Of a DNA stretch of 9,572 bases, positions 6,048 through 9,572 are shown in pieces. The notes under the pieces were generated by a model that was given only the letters and a program-made list of their open reading frames with translations, was not told the DNA's origin and did not search any database. Source of the DNA: Lachnospiraceae bacterium UBA1755. Lineage in GTDB: Bacteria > Bacillota > Clostridia > Lachnospirales > Lachnospiraceae. Every line of letters starts with the position of its first letter. Within the stretch, counting starts at the first letter, position 1. Both the position numbers and the translations under genes were made by a program. Where the stretch lies: NCBI GenBank assembly GCA_002314805.1, contig DCHJ01000032.1, positions 221 to 9,792 on the forward strand, written 5' to 3'.

Positions 6048-6097
6048 AAAAAAACCGTCTTCAGCTCAAAAAGGCAGAAGGCGGTTAATCACCGCCT
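6048..6097 (-). terminator. Minus-strand terminator with a competing upstream hairpin
   Basis: On the minus strand, ACCGCCTTC (6085-6077) pairs with GAAGACGGT (6062-6054) as a 9-bp stem with one G-T pair and a 14-nt loop, followed by seven T (plus-strand A run 6048-6053 with the A at 6054). This is a good intrinsic terminator for the membrane-protein gene ending at 6309. The first arm can instead pair with AGGCGGT (6097-6091) just upstream over a 5-nt loop. The two hairpins are therefore mutually exclusive, an attenuator-like arrangement. It may also stop plus-strand read-through poorly, since no T-run follows on that side. Confidence 0.7.
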
Positions 6098-6126
6098 CCT
6101 ACTCGATTGAATTAACTAAAAAATGC

Positions 6127-6277
6127 CAAATCCTATCCGAAACATCCACTGAAACCCTTCCAAACCCCATTTGAAACCTCATCTGAAATCCCATCCAAAA
6201 CATCTTCTGAAACACCAGCCGAATTCCCGTTCGAAATCACATATGAACACATTACAAACACCTTCCGAAACCCCACA
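6127..6277 (-). repeat. Degenerate 11/12-bp tandem repeats, about 13 units
   Basis: Successive units of 11 or 12 bp fill 6127-6277, for example TGAAACCTCATC (6172), TGAAATCCCATC (6184), CAAAACATCTTC (6196), TGAAACACCAGC (6208) and CGAAATCACATA (6232). The core is (T/C)GAAAC followed by a C-rich, pyrimidine-ending half. Four or so units have lost one base. The array occupies the 3' flank of the membrane-protein gene, between its stop and the terminator at 6048-6097, so it would be part of that mRNA. It is unrelated in sequence to the other two arrays. Confidence 0.8.
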
Positions 6278-6308
6278 TAAAGGACAGCTACACTGATGAG
6301 ATATTACG

Positions 6309-8219
6309 TCAATTCACTACATTCAGTGGGATATATTTTCCGGTCGCGCGGTCTTCTGTCAGGAAGATTGCTCTTTCCGTGATATTTCCGTTAGAAATTG
6401 CAGTGGAGGGCCCGGGCGTCGTTTCTGCCGGGTGTTCCGTAAGATATTGCTGGGCCGCTTCATATGTATCGACCAATACAAGGATCGATCCCTGACCGGT
6501 TTTTTCCGGATCGAAGGGTCTGAAGAAATATTCGCAATAGAAATCAGAAATCTCATAGGTCGTGTCGATCAGGAATACCGTTTTGCCGAGGACTTGTTCC
6601 GGGCCGAATTTGTGAATGGTCTCACAGGCGATATTGTTGGCCCGGTTCTGTCCTTCCATAAAATAAAGGTTATTGATATATCCACGGCAGAATACATTTG
6701 TTTTGATCGAAAGCAGGACATACAAGGCATATATTATGAGGGCTGCAAGTCCGGCAAGGTTAACAAGATAATGATCTGCACGATCGCATCCGGAAGCTGC
6801 GGAGGCCGGTGTTTTCATTTTGAAAGAAGCTCTGCAGAGAGTCTCTATGCCTCGTACCATATAGCAGGCAAAAAGCTGCATGGCTGCAAAACTCACGTAT
6901 ACCCACCGCATCTCAACCCGGATAGTAATAGACGAGCAGAGGATGCAAATCCCGATGAAGCCGGCAAAGAGAAGGCTGACAGCCAATTTCCGGCAAAAAA
7001 GCCGCTTCCCGCAAGAGATACTGTGGTCTGTACGTTCGTTGACCGGGCTGTGGCAATCGAGCTGCGAGGTATCCGGGACACTGCAATAATCAATGGTTTT
7101 CAGAATTCCGGCACCGGGAGATGTGTCAGCAGACACCGCGCCTTGCTGTGCGCTGCGTGTTGACTCGGCATCAGCTGCCGCCGTATCAGTGCGGCAGCCG
7201 CGTTTTAGATCAATGATCATAGATGAGAGAAAGCCAAGTCCGATCAGGCCGAAGAAAAATGCGGACAGCTTGATTAAGGTCTTGATGTTGGCCGGCGTAT
7301 CCGCCCAGGGGATCGCACAGAGATAGCCCGGTCCGTCGTTGACACCAAACAAATACAAAACCTGACTTACACAAAACCGCAGCGTCTGGCTGACAGAAAA
7401 CGTCTCTGTCACCTCGGTGCCACCTGTACCGCCGGGTATGGATTTTCCGATGAAGATAAATCTTATCAGCATGATTACAGCTGTCGTGGCAGCGGGGATG
7501 ATCCAAAAGATCAGCTTGTCAGAAAAGTTCGCCTTGCGGCAGCGCTTACGCGTCTTAAGAAGTCCGATAACCAGCACAAGATAAAACAGTGCAACCAGCG
7601 TGATATAGCGTTCATGGGTAAAAGATACAAGTACATAGGCTGCAATGGCAAGAAAGAAACAGCCTTTTTCACTCAGTTTCAGCTGCAGGATGCCTCTTGA
7701 GGAAAGAAAAGCCTCGTCATGCGAACCCGCAATCAAAAAACGGTACAGGAAATAGAGTACACACAGAGCGAAGAAACAGGCCAGAGTTTCCATGAAACCG
7801 AGTGCCTGCCCGATCTGGTAGTAGGAAAAACGTGAAGCCAGATAACAGAGAGCACATAGAAAGGCCGCAATGCGGTTTCCTGAGATGCGGGTGCACATGG
7901 CGTAGATCGTATATGCCAGCAGCGTGTTTGTAATTATGTTAAAGGTAAGGTATCCGCGGACGTTGGCACCAACTATCGCCATCTGAAGGTATGTGAGGAA
8001 CCAGTATACAGGGCGAAAACGTGAGGCCGTCCTGAAGGGGAAGGAGAATTCAAAGATATTTTGTTCGCCATAGAAGGACCACATGTACAGATCATCCATG
8101 TAGAGGGCATCAAGCTGTACATTGCGGTTAACATAAAATGCGAAGCATGCAAGTAACGAAAGAAAAATCAGACTCAGTACAAGTCCAAAGGTGCGTTTCT
8201 TTTGCGATTTACTTATCAT
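6309..8219 (-). CDS. Polytopic membrane protein, putative GT-C type glycosyltransferase
   Basis: A 636-residue integral membrane protein with roughly 11-12 hydrophobic segments. The first is at about 11-30 and a dense set runs from about 75 to 340. A hydrophilic loop lies near 345-405, two or three more segments follow, and a soluble tail of about 110 residues ends the protein. The first extracytoplasmic stretch carries DALYMDDLYMW (37-47) followed by RFRPVYW. An acidic pair in the first outer loop is typical of GT-C glycosyltransferases, which use lipid-linked sugars to build envelope glycans. This assignment is inferred from architecture, not from a clear family match; an uncharacterised membrane protein is the alternative. 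The start at 8219 is supported by AAGGAG (8226-8231) with 6 nt spacing. A 9-bp repeat array begins 30 bp upstream. Confidence 0.75.
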   Translation of the reverse strand: MISKSQKKRTFGLVLSLIFLSLLACFAFYVNRNVQLDALYMDDLYMWSFYGEQNIFEFSFPFRTASRFRPVYWFLTYLQMAIVGANVRGYLTFNIITNTLLAYTIYAMCTRISGNRIAAFLCALCYLASRFSYYQIGQALGFMETLACFFALCVLYFLYRFLIAGSHDEAFLSSRGILQLKLSEKGCFFLAIAAYVLVSFTHERYITLVALFYLVLVIGLLKTRKRCRKANFSDKLIFWIIPAATTAVIMLIRFIFIGKSIPGGTGGTEVTETFSVSQTLRFCVSQVLYLFGVNDGPGYLCAIPWADTPANIKTLIKLSAFFFGLIGLGFLSSMIIDLKRGCRTDTAAADAESTRSAQQGAVSADTSPGAGILKTIDYCSVPDTSQLDCHSPVNERTDHSISCGKRLFCRKLAVSLLFAGFIGICILCSSITIRVEMRWVYVSFAAMQLFACYMVRGIETLCRASFKMKTPASAASGCDRADHYLVNLAGLAALIIYALYVLLSIKTNVFCRGYINNLYFMEGQNRANNIACETIHKFGPEQVLGKTVFLIDTTYEISDFYCEYFFRPFDPEKTGQGSILVLVDTYEAAQQYLTEHPAETTPGPSTAISNGNITERAIFLTEDRATGKYIPLNVVN

Positions 8220-8225
8220 CGGATA

Positions 8226-8231
8226 CTCCTT
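8226..8231 (-). promoter_or_regulatory. Ribosome binding site of the membrane-protein gene
   Basis: AAGGAG on the minus strand lies 6 nt before the ATG at 8219 and fixes that start. It is the only good Shine-Dalgarno among the minus-strand genes of the window. Confidence 0.75.
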
Positions 8232-8249
8232 AAGGTAGTTGTGAAAAAC

Positions 8250-8438
8250 ACATGTGGCATACGTGGTACATGTGGCATACGTGGTACATGTGGCATATGT
8301 GGCATACGTGGCATATGTAGCATACGTGGTATACGTGGAATATGCGGCATACGTGGCATACGTGGAATATGCGGCATACGTGGCATAAGTGGCATATGTG
8401 GCATATGTGGCATATGCGGAATATGCAGCATATGCAGC
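8250..8438 (-). repeat. Twenty-one tandem 9-bp repeats upstream of the membrane-protein gene
   Basis: Twenty-one uninterrupted 9-bp units cover 8250-8438, with plus-strand forms ATACGTGGC, ATATGTGGC, ACATGTGGC and ATATGCGGC. Variation is mostly C/T at unit position 4 or 6, or in the last base. Most units hold a self-complementary word (CATATG, TACGTA-like, ACATGT), so single strands could pair in many registers. The array lies in the 5' leader or promoter region of the gene at 6309-8219. Frames on both strands stay open: plus reads C/R-G-I triplets, minus reads M-P-H/R. I do not believe any of them is a gene. Confidence 0.95.
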
Positions 8439-8459
8439 TTCGCGGCTTACGTACCCGGC

Positions 8460-8498
8460 GGCAGTGTAAGTATGACTGATTTATCAAGCTTACTTGCC
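8460..8498. promoter_or_regulatory. Imperfect inverted repeat between the 9-bp array and copy B
   Basis: GGCA (8460-8463) and GTAAG (8466-8470) pair in order with CTTAC (8489-8493) and TGCC (8495-8498), leaving an 18-bp centre. It lies where a promoter or operator for the membrane-protein gene would be expected. I could not place convincing -35 and -10 boxes, so the function is a guess. Confidence 0.3.
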
Positions 8499-8500
8499 AC

Positions 8501-8614
8501 TAGGGAACCGCTGATTAAAGAGTAATCATTACCGCGCCTGCATTTTAAGCCTTGATTATTGGACATTTGTGAAGACTGCAGAAGAGAATTATATATTAAA
8601 TCAGTCTTTCCCTA
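8501..8614 (+). repeat. MITE-like repeat element, copy B (best preserved)
   Basis: This 114-bp unit has the cleanest ends of the four. CTAGGGAA at 8500-8507 is the exact inverse of TTCCCTAG ending at 8615, and the longer inverted repeat continues as CGCTGATTAA / TTAAATCAG with few mismatches. It matches copy A along its full length. It sits in the spacer between two minus-strand genes, 30 bp past the stop of the transglutaminase-like gene. It contains no coding sequence. Confidence 0.85.
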
Positions 8615-8644
8615 GGTATTGCCATCAGGGTTTGCTGTCTGTGA

Positions 8645-9403
8645 TTAATCATGCATAGCATGATAGTCCTGATAGCGCCAGGTTCCTTTCTGCCCATAAT
8701 TGATCATATAGCCGTTGGTACCGCGTTCGTATTGGAAATCGGGGTCAAAGACATAGGTCGTACCGTCGATGACGATCTCACACCAGCAGTGGGGGGTGAT
8801 CCCACCCTTGCGCAGAGGAACGTAGCCGCTTATGCAATTGGCCTCATATCCCAGCGCCCTTGCCATCTCGCAGAGGCAGCAAGCCATATCATAACAGTCG
8901 CCATGCTGTGTTGAAAATCCTCTGTTGGCATAGTGCCGGATCCCAAGATCATCGTTGAGAGCAAAATCAGACATATATGTAATGCCTCCGCAGGCACACC
9001 AGTTATAAGCAGCCTGCAAAGTACCGCCGAGCTCATTGACTTTATCAATTGCCTGCTGAGATGTTCCGGCCGTTGTGGAGAGACCGCCGGGACCGCCGCT
9101 GAGGCGTCTGGTACGGACGATACCGTTTTCGGTCCATGCGCCATCCTGATTGACGGTATACCCGTCGGGTGTGACGGTATCAGTGAGGCAGTGACCGTCA
9201 GCGTCAAAGTAATAGCACTCGGAAAGACCGTCGCGGTTGCCGTCGCACCATTGCCATTTGTTAACCGGACGGGTTCCGTTATCATTGAGCCACAACCAGC
9301 CGGCAGCATCCTGTTTCCAGGTTCCGGCATAGGCGGTGGAAGCGGTGCATATTGTCAGGAGACATACAGAGAGTGCGGCCAGTACGTTTTTTGTTGTTTT
9401 CAT
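8645..9403 (-). CDS. Secreted transglutaminase-like protein with cell-wall-binding-like repeats
   Basis: A 252-residue exported protein. Residues 1-26 form a signal peptide (KTTK, a hydrophobic core, then STAYA with cleavage before G27). Residues 27-95 hold W/G/Y-rich repeats (GTWKQDAAGWLWLNDNG, KWQWCDGNRDG, ECYYFDADG, GAWTENG) resembling choline/cell-wall-binding modules, which would hold the protein on the cell surface. The C-terminal half is a transglutaminase-like cysteine-protease fold: GDC (C170), PHCWCEI (H205) and VFDPDF (D220) give the expected Cys-His-Asp order. It may act on peptides of the wall or on host or substrate protein; which is unknown. Several extra cysteines surround the active site. 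The start at 9403 is set by the signal peptide; the nearest Shine-Dalgarno-like AAAGGA is about 16 nt away, farther than usual. Confidence 0.82.
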   Translation of the reverse strand: MKTTKNVLAALSVCLLTICTASTAYAGTWKQDAAGWLWLNDNGTRPVNKWQWCDGNRDGLSECYYFDADGHCLTDTVTPDGYTVNQDGAWTENGIVRTRRLSGGPGGLSTTAGTSQQAIDKVNELGGTLQAAYNWCACGGITYMSDFALNDDLGIRHYANRGFSTQHGDCYDMACCLCEMARALGYEANCISGYVPLRKGGITPHCWCEIVIDGTTYVFDPDFQYERGTNGYMINYGQKGTWRYQDYHAMHD

Positions 9404-9572
9404 AATCGGATGCGAAGTGTCCTTTCGTAAATTTGACTGAGTGATATGCTTACGAGCAATCGCGTAGCAATGTCATAATCAGCTGCTGAGTTTTCGTTAT
9501 TTTTGTCTCCCCAAAAAAGGCCGGTATTGATTGAGTACGCATACAGCGAAAGACAGATAAACACTGCAGCGG
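9404..9572 (-). other. Upstream region of the transglutaminase-like gene
   Basis: No gene can be supported in these 169 bp. An imperfect inverted repeat (GCTTACG 9448-9454 with CGTAGC 9463-9468) could be an operator. Candidate minus-strand promoter words around it (TTGCTA, TATCAC) are too weak to call. The window ends before any further coding signal. Confidence 0.3.

Noticed and set aside
6432..7163. Plus-strand frame of 243 codons
   Set aside because: It lies entirely antisense to the membrane-protein gene, whose start, ribosome binding site and hydrophobic pattern are convincing; no family features are visible in the antisense product.
8250..8438. Possible CRISPR array
   Set aside because: The units are 9 bp and contiguous, with no unique spacers and no cas genes nearby.
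8202..8525. Plus-strand 107-codon frame with C/R-G-I repeats, and minus-strand M-P-H repeat frames
   Set aside because: They stay open only because the 9-bp unit has no stop in any frame; no convincing start or ribosome binding site.
8830..9430. Frames of 165-166 codons overlapping the transglutaminase-like gene on both strands
   Set aside because: Shadow frames; the signal peptide, repeats and Cys-His-Asp order identify the real frame.

Overview
The window looks like a low-to-mid GC Clostridia chromosome, most likely a Lachnospiraceae relative. This rests on the Firmicutes-type Pol IV, the AGGAGG ribosome binding sites, an initiator tRNA gene with no encoded CCA, and a secreted protein pairing cell-wall-binding-like repeats with a transglutaminase-like domain. 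That placement is an inference from gene style, not from a marker gene. Genes are single or in short pairs, separated by unusually large and repeat-rich spacers.

Layout, left to right: the 3' part of an initiator tRNA-Met gene with its terminator; a spacer with a good sigma-70-type promoter and a 111-bp repeat element (copy A); a DUF4432 / aldose-1-epimerase-like gene (465-1448, +) and a hairpin; a spacer of about 420 bp with a 58-bp-period duplication, possibly a group II intron remnant; on the minus strand a TetR-family regulator (1868-2386), ten 12-bp tandem repeats, and a membrane-anchored protein of unknown function (2537-3247); a 25-bp divergent promoter; dinB (DNA polymerase IV, 3273-4481, +); a 500-bp T-poor spacer; a metallo-beta-lactamase-fold hydrolase (4994-5644, +); two tandem repeat elements (C and D), a minus-strand terminator and a degenerate 11/12-bp tandem array; a large polytopic membrane protein (6309-8219, -), possibly a GT-C type glycosyltransferase; twenty-one 9-bp repeats directly upstream of its ribosome binding site; repeat element copy B; and a secreted transglutaminase-like protein (8645-9403, -).

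The proteins do not form an evident pathway. The regulator and the anchored protein may share a transcript, and the two rightmost minus-strand genes are both envelope-related. The remarkable content is between the genes: (1) a family of about 111-116-bp elements with terminal inverted repeats near TAGGGAAACGCTGATTAA in four copies, with no transposase in view; (2) three unrelated short-period tandem arrays (12, 11/12 and 9 bp), each beside a minus-strand gene; (3) a mirror-symmetric divergent promoter (ATTATACTATAAT) placed so that both flanking mRNAs should be leaderless; and (4) a dinB 3' end partly duplicated into the spacer. No CRISPR array, complete insertion sequence or recognisable defence system is visible.
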